Positions 53,155-62,009 of a DNA stretch of 64,000 nt are shown here, piece by piece. The translations under genes and the position numbers were made by a program. Origin of the DNA: Plastoroseomonas hellenica (GTDB taxonomy: Bacteria > Pseudomonadota > Alphaproteobacteria > Acetobacterales > Acetobacteraceae); contig NZ_JAAGBB010000006.1 of assembly GCF_018129085.1 (NCBI RefSeq), positions 62,001-126,000 on the forward strand, read 5' to 3'. The stretch's first letter is position 1, and each line of letters opens with the position of its first letter. The notes below the pieces were generated by a model. The model searched no databases and had not been told where the DNA came from. It saw only the letters and a program-made list of their open reading frames with translations.

Positions 53155-53736
53155 ATGAGCATCGCCGACGCTGACATCGATGACCGTATCGGCACGCGCG
53201 TCCGCGAGCTGCGCACGGAGAGGGGCCTGACGCTGGATGGCCTCGCGCATCAGGCCGATGTCAGCCGCGCCATGCTGTCGCGGATCGAGCGCGGTGAATC
53301 GAGCCCGACCGCGCAGCTCCTGAACAAGATCTGCGGCGGGCTCGGCATCACGCTGTCGGCACTCTTCGAGGGCGCGGAGCGGCCGGCCAGCCCGCTGGCC
53401 CGCCGGGCCGAGCAGCCCATCTGGTGCGACCCCGCCAGCGGCTACCTGCGCCGCAATGTCTCTCCATCCGGAAGCGGCTCGGCGGTCGATATCGTGGAGG
53501 TGGAGTTTCCGCCGGGGGGCAGCGTCGCCTTCGACAACCAGCGCGTGGCCGGCACCGACCAGCACGTCTGGGTGCTGGACGGCACGCTGGAGCTGGTGCT
53601 CGGGGAGGAGCCCTTCCGTCTCGGGCGGGGCGACTGCCTCGTGATGCGCTTTGGCAGCCCGGTCCTGTTCCGGAACCCGACCGCGCAGCCGACCCGTTAT
53701 GCGGTCATCATCAGCCATGGAGCCGCGCGGCCATGA
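53155..53736 (+). CDS. XRE-family transcriptional regulator with C-terminal cupin domain
   Basis: This is a 193-residue regulator with a helix-turn-helix at residues about 10-65 (VRELRTERGLTLDGLAHQAD, VSRAMLSRIERGESSPTAQL), the signature of the PuuR/SutR-like class. A cupin sensor follows at about 110-190 (VEFPPGGSVAFDNQ, QHVWVLDGTLELVLGEEPF). I start at ATG 53155 rather than 53140 because the latter lies inside the operator-like palindrome. The stop overlaps the start of a GNAT gene, and XRE-cupin/acetyltransferase pairs are common, so it probably controls that gene. Confidence 0.87.
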   Translation: MSIADADIDDRIGTRVRELRTERGLTLDGLAHQADVSRAMLSRIERGESSPTAQLLNKICGGLGITLSALFEGAERPASPLARRAEQPIWCDPASGYLRRNVSPSGSGSAVDIVEVEFPPGGSVAFDNQRVAGTDQHVWVLDGTLELVLGEEPFRLGRGDCLVMRFGSPVLFRNPTAQPTRYAVIISHGAARP

Positions 53737-54287
53737 CGGCGCTGACCATCCGTGCCCTCGACGCCATCGAAGCGGAGGCGCGGCTCGGCGAATTGGCCGA
53801 CATCCTCGTGGATGCGGTGGCCCACGGCGCCTCGGTCAACTTCATGGCGGGGTTCTCGTGGGGGGAGGCGGATGCCTACTGGCGTGGCCAACTGCCCGGC
53901 ATCGCTGATGGCAGCAAGCGGCTCCTCGTCGGCGACGATGGCCGCCGCCTGGTGGCGACGGTCATGCTGATCCACGCGCAGCAGCCCAATGCGCCCCACC
54001 GTGCCGAGATCGGCAAGATGCTGGTCTTCTCCTCGGCGCGCCGGCAGGGCCTCGGCCGCCGCCTGCTCGCCGCAGCGGAGGACGCGGCCCGCGCTGCCGG
54101 CCGCACCTTGCTGATGCTCGACACCGAGACCGGCAGCGCCGGCGACAGGCTGTACCGGAGCTGCGGCTGGATCGAGGTCGGCCGGGTCCCGGACCATGCC
54201 TTCAGGCCGGATGGCCGCCTGGCCGAGACCACCCTGTTCCGGAAAGTGTTGGCGCCGCATGGCGCCTGGTCCCGCTGCGCCGGCTGA
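53733..54287 (+). CDS. GNAT-family N-acetyltransferase
   Basis: This is a 184-residue acetyl-CoA-dependent acetyltransferase. The acetyl-CoA pyrophosphate loop is in VFSSARRQGLGRRLLAAAED (the RRxGxG motif A), preceded by beta-strands EIGKMLV. The end of the fold is visible in TLLMLDTETGSAGDRLYRSC GW. The acceptor could be a small amine, antibiotic or protein N-terminus. Its ATG lies within the XRE stop (ATGA at 53733-53736), so the two proteins are produced together. Confidence 0.87.
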   Translation: MTALTIRALDAIEAEARLGELADILVDAVAHGASVNFMAGFSWGEADAYWRGQLPGIADGSKRLLVGDDGRRLVATVMLIHAQQPNAPHRAEIGKMLVFSSARRQGLGRRLLAAAEDAARAAGRTLLMLDTETGSAGDRLYRSCGWIEVGRVPDHAFRPDGRLAETTLFRKVLAPHGAWSRCAG

Positions 54288-54373
54288 TTCCCGCCCCGCC
54301 GGCATCGGATTCCAGCCTTGTCATCGCGGCGCACTTGATCGTGCGCCCCGGCTTTCCGATCTAGCTTCCTGTG

Positions 54374-54496
54374 ATGAACGCCCGCAACGATCGCCCCTTC
54401 CTGGCTGCGCTGCCCGCGCCCTTCCGCCGGCTGCTTGGTCTCTGGCTGCTCGGCCTCTGCCTCGGGGTGCCGGCGGTCGTGGCGCTGTTCCGCTGA
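54374..54496 (+). CDS. 40-residue single-helix membrane peptide
   Basis: This short frame encodes a basic N-terminus (MNARNDRPFLAALPAPFRRL) and one hydrophobic helix (LLGLWLLGLCLGVPAVVALF). Its TGA stop shares a base with the ATG of the XpaC-like gene (TGATG), which strongly suggests it is the first translated gene of that operon. I recognise no family. It could be an accessory peptide of the XpaC/TelA module. Confidence 0.5.
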   Translation: MNARNDRPFLAALPAPFRRLLGLWLLGLCLGVPAVVALFR

Positions 54497-55278
54497 TGGA
54501 GATGTCCCGCAGCGAGGGCTGGGGCGGCACCCTGCAGCGCTGGCGCGACGGCGTGCGCGGCCTCGGGCTGCCCATCTTCGTGGCGCCGCTCTGGCTCGAC
54601 CTGGTGATCGAGATCTTCCGGGGGCGACCGCACAGGATCACCGGCGCGGCGCTCGGGATCGGCCTGGTCTTCCTCGCCGTGATGCGGCTGCGCCGCGGTC
54701 GGGCGGGCGATATCCGCCGTGCTGCCGTGCTGGCCGGCGTCGCGGCCGGGCTCACCGCCGGGATGGCGGCAGGGCTCGGCCCTGCCGGCATCATCTTCGG
54801 CTTCGGTGCCTGGGCCGGCATGCGGCTGCTCTACGACGGCAGTTTCCAGGAAGTGGCGCCACCCGCGCCGCCGCCCGAGCCAGAGCCACCACCCCCGGCG
54901 CCACCGCCCGAGCAACTCCTCATCGCCGATGCCGCGGCGCGCCTCACGCGGTTGCGGGATGCCGCGGCGCGCCTGCCCGAGCCGCGGCTGGCCCGCGTCG
55001 CTGATGCCATGGGCGGCGTGCTCGACGATCTGCGTGCGCGGCCGGACCGGCTGCCGCTGGCGCGGCGCTTCCTCAATGTGCATCTGGACGGGCTCGACCG
55101 CATCCAGGAGCGGCTGGTCGCGGGCGCCGAGCCGCCGGCGGCGCTTGGCCCGCTCTTCGAGGAACTGGAGCGGCAGGCTGGCGAGCTCCGTGCCCATCTG
55201 CGCGCCGAGGAGAGCGCGGCGCTCGAGGTTCAGGTTAAAGTGCTGTCCGACCGTCTGCGTGAGGAAGGCTATCGATGA
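54496..55278 (+). CDS. XpaC-like 5-bromo-4-chloroindolyl phosphate hydrolysis family protein
   Basis: This protein of about 260 residues has two to three N-terminal membrane helices (residues about 20-120). A proline-rich linker follows (APPAPPPEPEPPPPAPPPEQ), then a helical C-terminal domain with coiled-coil character. XpaC-family proteins are almost always encoded beside TelA, as here, where the stop overlaps the telA start (ATGA). The historical phosphatase name has little support; a membrane partner of TelA is more likely. The start is ATG 54496, or ATG 54502 two codons on. Confidence 0.75.
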   Translation: MEMSRSEGWGGTLQRWRDGVRGLGLPIFVAPLWLDLVIEIFRGRPHRITGAALGIGLVFLAVMRLRRGRAGDIRRAAVLAGVAAGLTAGMAAGLGPAGIIFGFGAWAGMRLLYDGSFQEVAPPAPPPEPEPPPPAPPPEQLLIADAAARLTRLRDAAARLPEPRLARVADAMGGVLDDLRARPDRLPLARRFLNVHLDGLDRIQERLVAGAEPPAALGPLFEELERQAGELRAHLRAEESAALEVQVKVLSDRLREEGYR

Positions 55279-56345
55279 GCGACGTCGTCACCACCGACAC
55301 CGCCGAACGCCGCGCCGAGGTGGAGCGTCTGGCGCAGCAGCTCGACATCGCCGATCCCGGCTCCATCCTGCGTTTCGGGCAGGAGGCGCAGAACCGCGCC
55401 ACTTCCGCCGCCGACGCCATGCTGGAAGGCGCGCGGAACCGGGAAGCCGGGGAGGCGGGGACGACGCTCGCATCCCTGCTCGGCACGCTGCGCGGCTTCG
55501 ATGTCGGCTCGCTCGGCGAGAAGCCCGGCCTCTTCGCTCGCATCTTCCAGCGCGCCGCCAGCGAGACCCATGCGGTGGTCGCCCGCTACGAGGATATCCG
55601 CGGCCAGGTGGAGCAGGTCGGAGACCGGCTCGACACCCACCGCACCCGGCTGCTCGAGGATGTCGAGAAGCTGGAGCGCCTCTATGGCGCGACGCTCGAA
55701 TGGTTCCACGCCCTCGGCGATCATATCGCCGCCGGCGAGGTGGTGCTGACCCGCGTCGATGCCGAAGGCGTGCCGGCGATGGTGAAGCAGGTCGAGGGGG
55801 GCGACGCCGTGGCCGCCCAGAAGCTGCGCGACCTGCGCGCCGCCCGCGACGAGCTGGACCGGCGCATCCACGACCTGCGCCTGACCCGGCAGGTGGCGAT
55901 GCAGGCGCTGCCCTCGATCCGCCTGATCCAGGAGAACGATAAGGCGCTGGCCGCCAAGATCCAGAGCGTGATCGCCAATACCGTGCCGCTCTGGCGCCAG
56001 CAGCTCGCTCAGGCGCTGGCGATCGGGCGCATGCGGGAAGCGGGGCGGACGCTGAAGGAGGCGACGGACCTGACCAACGAGTTGCTGACCGCGAATGCCG
56101 AACGGCTGCGCCAGGGCAATGCCGAGGCGCGCACCCAGCTCGAGCGCGGGGTCTTCGACATCGCCGCGGTGAAGCAGGCGAATGCGGCGCTGGTCGCGAC
56201 CATCGAAGACAGCCTGCGCATCGCCGAGGAAGCGCAAGCCGGCCGCGCGACCGCCGCGAAGGAGCTGGAGGCGGCCGAGGCGGAGATCCGCCGCGCGCTG
56301 GTCGCGGCGAAGGCGACCAAGCCAGGCGCGCGCCCGACGGCCTGA
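55275..56345 (+). CDS. telA: TelA-family toxic anion resistance protein
   Basis: This is a 356-residue soluble, almost entirely helical protein of the TelA/KlaA family. Recognisable stretches are VEQVGDRLDTHRTRLLEDVE KLE, LRAARDELDRRIHDLRLTRQ, MQALPSIRLIQENDKALAAK and IQSVIANTVPLWRQQLAQAL. The family is linked to tellurite and other toxic-anion or bacteriocin stress; the mechanism is unknown. It is translationally coupled to the XpaC-like gene. Repeats follow about 70 bases after the stop. Confidence 0.88.
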   Translation: MSDVVTTDTAERRAEVERLAQQLDIADPGSILRFGQEAQNRATSAADAMLEGARNREAGEAGTTLASLLGTLRGFDVGSLGEKPGLFARIFQRAASETHAVVARYEDIRGQVEQVGDRLDTHRTRLLEDVEKLERLYGATLEWFHALGDHIAAGEVVLTRVDAEGVPAMVKQVEGGDAVAAQKLRDLRAARDELDRRIHDLRLTRQVAMQALPSIRLIQENDKALAAKIQSVIANTVPLWRQQLAQALAIGRMREAGRTLKEATDLTNELLTANAERLRQGNAEARTQLERGVFDIAAVKQANAALVATIEDSLRIAEEAQAGRATAAKELEAAEAEIRRALVAAKATKPGARPTA

Positions 56346-56413
56346 GGTCAGGGCGCGCCGCCCTCTGAAACCACCGCCGGGGCATGGAGGCATGCCCTGG
56401 ACCCCATCACCTA

Positions 56414-56460
56414 GAGCAGATCGCCGAAGGGCGGAATCGCCCGGAGGCGTGAATCTGCTC
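56414..56460 (+). repeat. 47-bp palindromic repeat (family B)
   Basis: Perfect outer arms GAGCAGAT and ATCTGCTC enclose GCCGAAGGGCGG and CGCCCGGAGGCG, with TGAATC before the right arm. It is the second copy of the element at 25694-25740. Twelve bases separate it from the next palindrome. Confidence 0.8.
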
Positions 56461-56472
56461 GCCAAAACAAAG

Positions 56473-56519
56473 GGCTAGAGCATTTGAAGTGAGCCCAAGC
56501 GAACGAAAATGCTCTAGCC
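56473..56519. repeat. 47-bp inverted repeat containing the stop codon of the giant protein gene
   Basis: GGCTAGAGCATTT (56473-56485) and AAATGCTCTAGCC (56507-56519) are perfect 13-base arms around 21 bases. The right arm contains CTA at 56514-56516, which is the TAG stop of the minus-strand 1737-codon gene. The CTAGAGCA edge is shared with the family B repeat next to it. It may also act as the transcript end for that gene. Confidence 0.8.
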
Positions 56520-59500
56520 AACCAGCAACGTGTCCTCATGGGATACCAACGCCGGGCCATGCGGCGCGGCCGCGACGTCCGGCAACCAGCGCTCGCCGGC
56601 GCCAAGTTCGGACGACATCAATCCATCCCCGCCTTCGGTGTGACCGAAACCCAGTGCGTGGCCGATCTCGTGCATGACGACAGTGAGCAGATCAAAATGA
56701 CTTGCGATGTCTTCACCGGCAGTGGCCCGCAAACCTCCCGCCGATAGCACATGGGCGAACTCGATGTCGTCGAGGGGCGTTGCGTCGACAAACCAGCCGT
56801 GTCCCGCCCCATTGACGTCAATCTTGATCCTGCCCTGGCTGTACTCGCCGAGGGTCGATCCCGCGAGATTCGCGATCGCAAAATCAAGGTCATCCAGTTC
56901 CGCCAGCTGGTTTTGCGACAGTCCGACGGCGTGCCAGCGCGCAACGGCGGCATCAAAGACCGCACCCAATTCAGCAACATCAAGATCACCAGGCGCGGTC
57001 GCGCCTGAGTTCTCCTCGGCATTCGCTGCGTGAAGGTTGCTGACCGCAGTGATCTCGACGGTTGATATCGCAGTGTTACTGTCACTCGCCCCATCGTTCA
57101 GCACAAAGGTCAGTACACGGTCGGTGGTGTCCAGGTCAGTCCTCGCGTTGCTGAACGAGATCTTCGTCAGCGCGTCCTCATAATCGCTGGGGCTTGGGAA
57201 ACCAAGTATGCTGACGAATGTGATCGTGATCCTGCCCGGAGCTGACGTGTCGATCGAAAAACCAATGACGTCATCTCCGGAGTTATATTCCAGAATTCCA
57301 CTGTTTGATTGACCATCAACCCTCAGAACGTCACCTAATTTCCTGTTCACCAAGGTCACAATTGCCGACTCGGGTGAGCCAGTTACGGTAACGTCGGTGT
57401 CAACCACCGGGATTGGCGACGTTCCTTCGAGGAAGGCTGTCCCGTAGCCTGTGGCCTCTACTCCAGGGTGATTACCGTTGAAGTCGAGATCGAGTTGCGG
57501 TCCTCCGCCACCTGCCGGATTCATCACCACGATCTGGATCGTGTCCGTATCCTGCTGAGATCCACCGGTGCCTGAATTGCCGTTGTCATTGGCGGTGATC
57601 GTGAGGGTGTGAATGCCGCTCGCCCCCGCATTGTAGCTTAAGGAGTCGAGCACAGCGGCGATATCCGCGGCCGAACCGGTAACCTCGAGGGAGCTGGTGC
57701 CGTTGCCGGCCACCGAAACATTCGTTGTCACACCAAGTGTGAGAGTTCCGGAGGTTACGGCGAGCGTGACGGTGCCATCCTCGCTCAGGGCATCGAGGTC
57801 GGAAATCGAGATCCGGTTTCCATTCAATTGACTGAAGGCAAGCGTGCCCCCTGCGAGAACCGTCTGCACCTCGGCTGGCACCAGATTCACCGGCGCATCG
57901 TTCACCGACGCGACAGTCACGGTGGCGGTATCGGGGAGGCTGTCCACCGAGCCGTCATTGACCAAGAAGCTGATCGTGCGCGTTCCGTCGGTGGGATACT
58001 GGCTGTTGTTGAAATAGGTGACGGTCTCGAGCACCTGCTCGTATTGGGCCGCGGTGGCGGAACCGCTCAGCGTCAGCGTGTCGCCGACAAAGCTTCCGGT
58101 GATGCCGAAGCCCGTCGCCAATCCGGTATCGAAGGCAAGTTCGTCCTCACCCGCAGCGAAGCCGGCGGCGATCTTGACCACCGCACCCTCGATGTTGTCG
58201 CCAGGGTTTGGGTCGGTCATCGTGATCGAAGCATCGACCACAGTGGCCGCATCGTTTTCCGTGTAGGCGATGGCGCCGTCGACACTGATCGTCGGCGGCT
58301 GGTTGAAGCCGACCGTCGAAACGAGGTTCGGGGACGACGAGTCGTCGCCGCCATTCCCCGTGCCGCCGCTGTCCTGCAATTCGGCGATGGTGATGGTGCG
58401 CGCAGCCTCATTGCCTGCCGGCGCCGTCTTCGAATAGGTGATGCCGTCGATGATGCCTTGAAGGTCGGCCGGCAAGATGCCGGGCGCGTGGACAAGCGTG
58501 ACAGTCGCAAGGCCATTCACGTCGACCGCGACAAGCGCCGTCAAGCCATGGCCCGCCGTCGTCAAGCCGAAGCCATCGGTCAGGTTCACGGTCGATCCGT
58601 CGATCGACAGGCTCTCGTCCGTCCCCGTGACTGCGCTCACGGTGATCACGAGCTTGATGAGGGTCTGGCCGGCCTCGACAGTTGCGATCGTCGGAGAGCC
58701 GAACAGGTCGACCGCTACGCCGGTGTAAGGCGGGTCATCAGCGGCGGCCGCCAGGGTCGGAGCATCGTTCACCTGAACGACGTCGATCTGCTTGAAGCCG
58801 AGGCTGCTGGTCGCGAGATCGGTGTCGGTCACATCGAAATCGACACCCCGCGGGGCCGTGTCGATGTCGCCCGTGACCGTATTGGCGAACGTCACCGAAC
58901 GCAGCGCCAACTGGTAGTTCGCGACGGTGTCGACGCCAGTGAGCGTCAGCACGCCGGAGAGGGGATCGTAGCTGCCCGTGACGTTGCCGACAGGCGTGAA
59001 GGACAAGACGTCGTCGGTGTTCCAGTTACCGCTGATAGTGACATGAGCGCCGCTGAGGCTCGCGCTGTCGCTATCGCCGATGACGATACTGCCATCCACC
59101 ACAACCGCGGCCTGCTCTTCGATGTACGCCGTGCTCCCGCCCGTCGTCGTCACCGTCGGTGCGTCGTTCACAGCCGTGACATTGATGGTCGTCGTCGCCG
59201 CCGTGCTGCTGGCAGAGCCGTCATTGACCTGAAAAGAGATCGTCCGCGCAGCTTCGGTGGGTGCGTCGCTCGAATTTCTGTAGGTCACCGACTGCAGTGC
59301 CGCCTGGTAGTCGGCAACGCTCGCCGTGCCGGTCAGGGTCAGAACGCCGCTCGATGCGTCGTATGTGCCGGTGATGCTGGGCTGGTTGACGTAGCCAAGA
59401 ACGTCCTCGCCGGACACGAACCCGGTGCTGATCGACACGGTAGCACCGGTCAGCGTGGCCGAGTCGATGTCCGCTACAGTCAGCGTGGCGTTGATCGCGG

Positions 59501-61727
59501 TGGCGGCCTGGTTTTCGGTGTAGGCCAGCGATCCTCCTGCCACGACCACCGGCGCGTCGCCGACGGCTGTCACGGTGATGCTCGCCGTGTCGGTCTCGGT
59601 GGAGAATGCGGACGAGCCGCCATTGGCCGCCGTCGCGACCTTCGAGCCAGCGGCACCGGAAGTTCCGTCCCAGGCGCGGAACGTGATGGCGTTCGAAACC
59701 GTGCCGTCGAAATCCGCGTTCGGATGGAAATAGAGCCGTGTGTTGCTGTTCGCTTCCAAGAGCAATGCGGAGGCGTCGCTCACGGCTCCCACAGCGGACC
59801 AGCTCGCGCCGCCGTTCAGCGAATAGTACCAAGTGCCATCAGCCGCGTCGGTCGCCGTCAACGCAATGCCGAAAGATGCTCCGTCGGGATCGGTGACATT
59901 GTCCAATCCACCCGAGGACGATGCGAGATCGACCAGGCTCGACACCAGCGTCCCGACCGCGCCGGACGGCGCGGCTGCATCCTCGGTCACGGCGGCAAGG
60001 CTCGGAGCCTTCGAGGCATCGAGCACCGGCGCGTCGTTCACCGCAAGGATCTCGATCGTGAAGACCTGTGACGGCGATGCGTCGTGGCCGCCATTGGCGC
60101 CGCCGCCATTGTCTTGCGCGAAGACCGTCACGGTCGTCGTGCCACTGGCGTTGGCTGCCGCCGTGTAACGCAGCGTGCCGCTCGCGTCGATCGTTGGTCC
60201 GATGGCGAACAGGCTGGGGTTCGAGGCATTCACCACGAACGAGATCGCTTGACCGCTTTCGTTCGCGGGTCCTGTCGAAATCGATGTCAGGAAATTCGAG
60301 ACGGTCTGGGTGCCTGCGTCCTCATTCGAACCCGTGACGGAGGTCGACAGCGCAAAGCCGGGCGCGTCGTTCACCGGCGTCACGTTCACGGCCATCCTGC
60401 CCTGGGCGGACTCGCTGGCGCCGTCGGAGCCCTTGTAACCGAAGCTCGCGGAGGCGTCGCCGTTGGCGCCGTTCGCCGGGCGGAAGATCAGCTTGCCCGC
60501 CGCGATGTCCGCGGCCGAGACCACATTGCCGCTGCCGCTGAGCGCCTCGCCGCTCTCGATGCTGCCGTCGCCGTTGGCATCCAGAAACAGGGTGCCATTG
60601 GCGACGCCGGACGCATCGATGGTGACACTCGTAACGGAAGCGAGATTCCCGAAGTCAAAGTCGTTCAACGAAAAGACGTGGTCGCCGTCCTCCAGCGTTG
60701 CCACGCTGGTTTGCACGCTGCCCTCCGGCGAACGGCCTTCGGCCTTGCCAAAGGTGAGATAGTGGAGCAGCGGATTGATGCCGGCGGCTGCAACATCGGG
60801 ATTACTGGCCAGGTAGGCGGAGGTGTCGAATGCCGCCGAAGGGTCCCGGGCTTCCTTGAAGCCAAAAGCCAGATAGTGCTCAAGCGGGTTCACACCCGCG
60901 GCCGCGACGTCCGGATTGTTCTGCAGGTAGTAGCTGCTATCGAATATCGGATTGGGGTTACGGCCCTCCTTCCAGCCGGACGCGGCGAAATGTGCGCCTG
61001 CGTCCACGCCTACCGCCCAAACGTCCGTGTTCAATGCATAATAATAGAAATCGTCGATCAACGGATTGGTGCCGGGGATGGTGCGGTCGAAGGTCACGTC
61101 GCTGAACGCAAAGCGTTCGATGCTGCTGAACCTGTCGGAGCCTTCGGGGCCGTTGACGATCACCTGAGCGCCGTCAAACGTAATCACGTAGTCGGCAAAC
61201 TTGCCGGAGAAGCGCGCCGTATCCGTGCCGGCTGCGCCGTCTACCGTGTCGTCTCCCTTGAGCGCGGCAATGATGTCGTTGCCGTCGCCGGCATTGATCG
61301 TGTCGGAACCTGCTGTCCCGATGAGGTAGTCGCTGCCGGTCGTAGGCGACGGAGAGCCGGAGATCGCCCGGCCCTCGAACATGCCGGTGTCGAGGAAATG
61401 CAGCAGGGGGTTTACGCCCGCAGCGGCGACGTCAGGATTGGCGGCGAGGTAGGCGCTGGTGTCGAAAAACGGGGACGGATCGCGTCCTTCCCTCCAGCCG
61501 AACGCAAGGTAATGCTGAAGCGGGTTGCCATTTGCCGCCGCGATATCCGCGAACAGGGAAAGGTAATACGCGGTGTCGAACAAGCCGTTCGGCAGCCGCC
61601 CCTCCTTCCAGCCGACGGTATTGAAGTGCGTGAGGGGATCGACGCCAGAAGCGGCCGCATCCGGATAGGCCAACAGATAAAAGACGCTGTCGAAGCCGTT
61701 GACGATCTGATCGGGCTTGATGCGCAT
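56514..61727 (-). CDS. giant RTX/cadherin-like secreted protein with C-terminal matrixin-type metalloprotease motif
   Basis: This protein has 1737 residues and no Sec signal, which suits type I secretion. Six 38-residue repeats (FD..YYL..NPDVAAAG.NP-type with a closing EGR) lie at about 12-125 and 222-335. Between them is a short RTX-like calcium-binding stretch (GTAGSDTINAGDGNDIIAAL). From about 340 to 1570 there are roughly seven tandem cadherin/Ig-like modules ending in NDAP-type joints. The last 150 residues form a putative zinc protease: HEIGHALGFGH near residue 1684, followed by a Met-turn-like GLMSSE. Base composition is less GC-rich than neighbours. No type I secretion genes are adjacent. 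Its stop codon lies in a palindromic repeat. Confidence 0.85.
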   Translation of the reverse strand: MRIKPDQIVNGFDSVFYLLAYPDAAASGVDPLTHFNTVGWKEGRLPNGLFDTAYYLSLFADIAAANGNPLQHYLAFGWREGRDPSPFFDTSAYLAANPDVAAAGVNPLLHFLDTGMFEGRAISGSPSPTTGSDYLIGTAGSDTINAGDGNDIIAALKGDDTVDGAAGTDTARFSGKFADYVITFDGAQVIVNGPEGSDRFSSIERFAFSDVTFDRTIPGTNPLIDDFYYYALNTDVWAVGVDAGAHFAASGWKEGRNPNPIFDSSYYLQNNPDVAAAGVNPLEHYLAFGFKEARDPSAAFDTSAYLASNPDVAAAGINPLLHYLTFGKAEGRSPEGSVQTSVATLEDGDHVFSLNDFDFGNLASVTSVTIDASGVANGTLFLDANGDGSIESGEALSGSGNVVSAADIAAGKLIFRPANGANGDASASFGYKGSDGASESAQGRMAVNVTPVNDAPGFALSTSVTGSNEDAGTQTVSNFLTSISTGPANESGQAISFVVNASNPSLFAIGPTIDASGTLRYTAAANASGTTTVTVFAQDNGGGANGGHDASPSQVFTIEILAVNDAPVLDASKAPSLAAVTEDAAAPSGAVGTLVSSLVDLASSSGGLDNVTDPDGASFGIALTATDAADGTWYYSLNGGASWSAVGAVSDASALLLEANSNTRLYFHPNADFDGTVSNAITFRAWDGTSGAAGSKVATAANGGSSAFSTETDTASITVTAVGDAPVVVAGGSLAYTENQAATAINATLTVADIDSATLTGATVSISTGFVSGEDVLGYVNQPSITGTYDASSGVLTLTGTASVADYQAALQSVTYRNSSDAPTEAARTISFQVNDGSASSTAATTTINVTAVNDAPTVTTTGGSTAYIEEQAAVVVDGSIVIGDSDSASLSGAHVTISGNWNTDDVLSFTPVGNVTGSYDPLSGVLTLTGVDTVANYQLALRSVTFANTVTGDIDTAPRGVDFDVTDTDLATSSLGFKQIDVVQVNDAPTLAAAADDPPYTGVAVDLFGSPTIATVEAGQTLIKLVITVSAVTGTDESLSIDGSTVNLTDGFGLTTAGHGLTALVAVDVNGLATVTLVHAPGILPADLQGIIDGITYSKTAPAGNEAARTITIAELQDSGGTGNGGDDSSSPNLVSTVGFNQPPTISVDGAIAYTENDAATVVDASITMTDPNPGDNIEGAVVKIAAGFAAGEDELAFDTGLATGFGITGSFVGDTLTLSGSATAAQYEQVLETVTYFNNSQYPTDGTRTISFLVNDGSVDSLPDTATVTVASVNDAPVNLVPAEVQTVLAGGTLAFSQLNGNRISISDLDALSEDGTVTLAVTSGTLTLGVTTNVSVAGNGTSSLEVTGSAADIAAVLDSLSYNAGASGIHTLTITANDNGNSGTGGSQQDTDTIQIVVMNPAGGGGPQLDLDFNGNHPGVEATGYGTAFLEGTSPIPVVDTDVTVTGSPESAIVTLVNRKLGDVLRVDGQSNSGILEYNSGDDVIGFSIDTSAPGRITITFVSILGFPSPSDYEDALTKISFSNARTDLDTTDRVLTFVLNDGASDSNTAISTVEITAVSNLHAANAEENSGATAPGDLDVAELGAVFDAAVARWHAVGLSQNQLAELDDLDFAIANLAGSTLGEYSQGRIKIDVNGAGHGWFVDATPLDDIEFAHVLSAGGLRATAGEDIASHFDLLTVVMHEIGHALGFGHTEGGDGLMSSELGAGERWLPDVAAAPHGPALVSHEDTLLVG

Positions 61728-62009
61728 CTTCTTCTTGTCCTTGTCGCGGATGCGTGGGCGGCGTGGCCAAACGGGGCGAGAGAGTACGGCGGGCAGTTGC
61801 CGTATGGCGAGGCACCAGTTCTCGCGTGTCGTCGAAGCGGGTCGCCAATTGAGCAGATCCTAAAATCGGAAAGCTCAACAAAGGCTTAGGAGAACGCAGG
61901 CGCGTTTTCCTAGTCACGGCACCCTGCTTCATCATTGGAGTGGTCGATCAACCGGTGATTGACGCTGCCTGCCGTGCCCCGCGAGATTGGGGCAGGGAGG
62001 AACCAATCA

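Noticed and set aside
57828-60071. Plus-strand open frame of 747 codons opposite the giant secreted protein
   Set aside because: It mirrors the repetitive NDAP modules on the other strand and has the low-complexity Arg/Val/Asp make-up of a shadow; it has no start site or neighbours.
61850-61925. TCCTAA...TTAGGA and GGAGAACGC/GCGTTTTCC inverted repeats upstream of the giant gene
   Set aside because: The arms are short with a mismatch or long spacing; they may be part of a promoter region but do not support a specific call.
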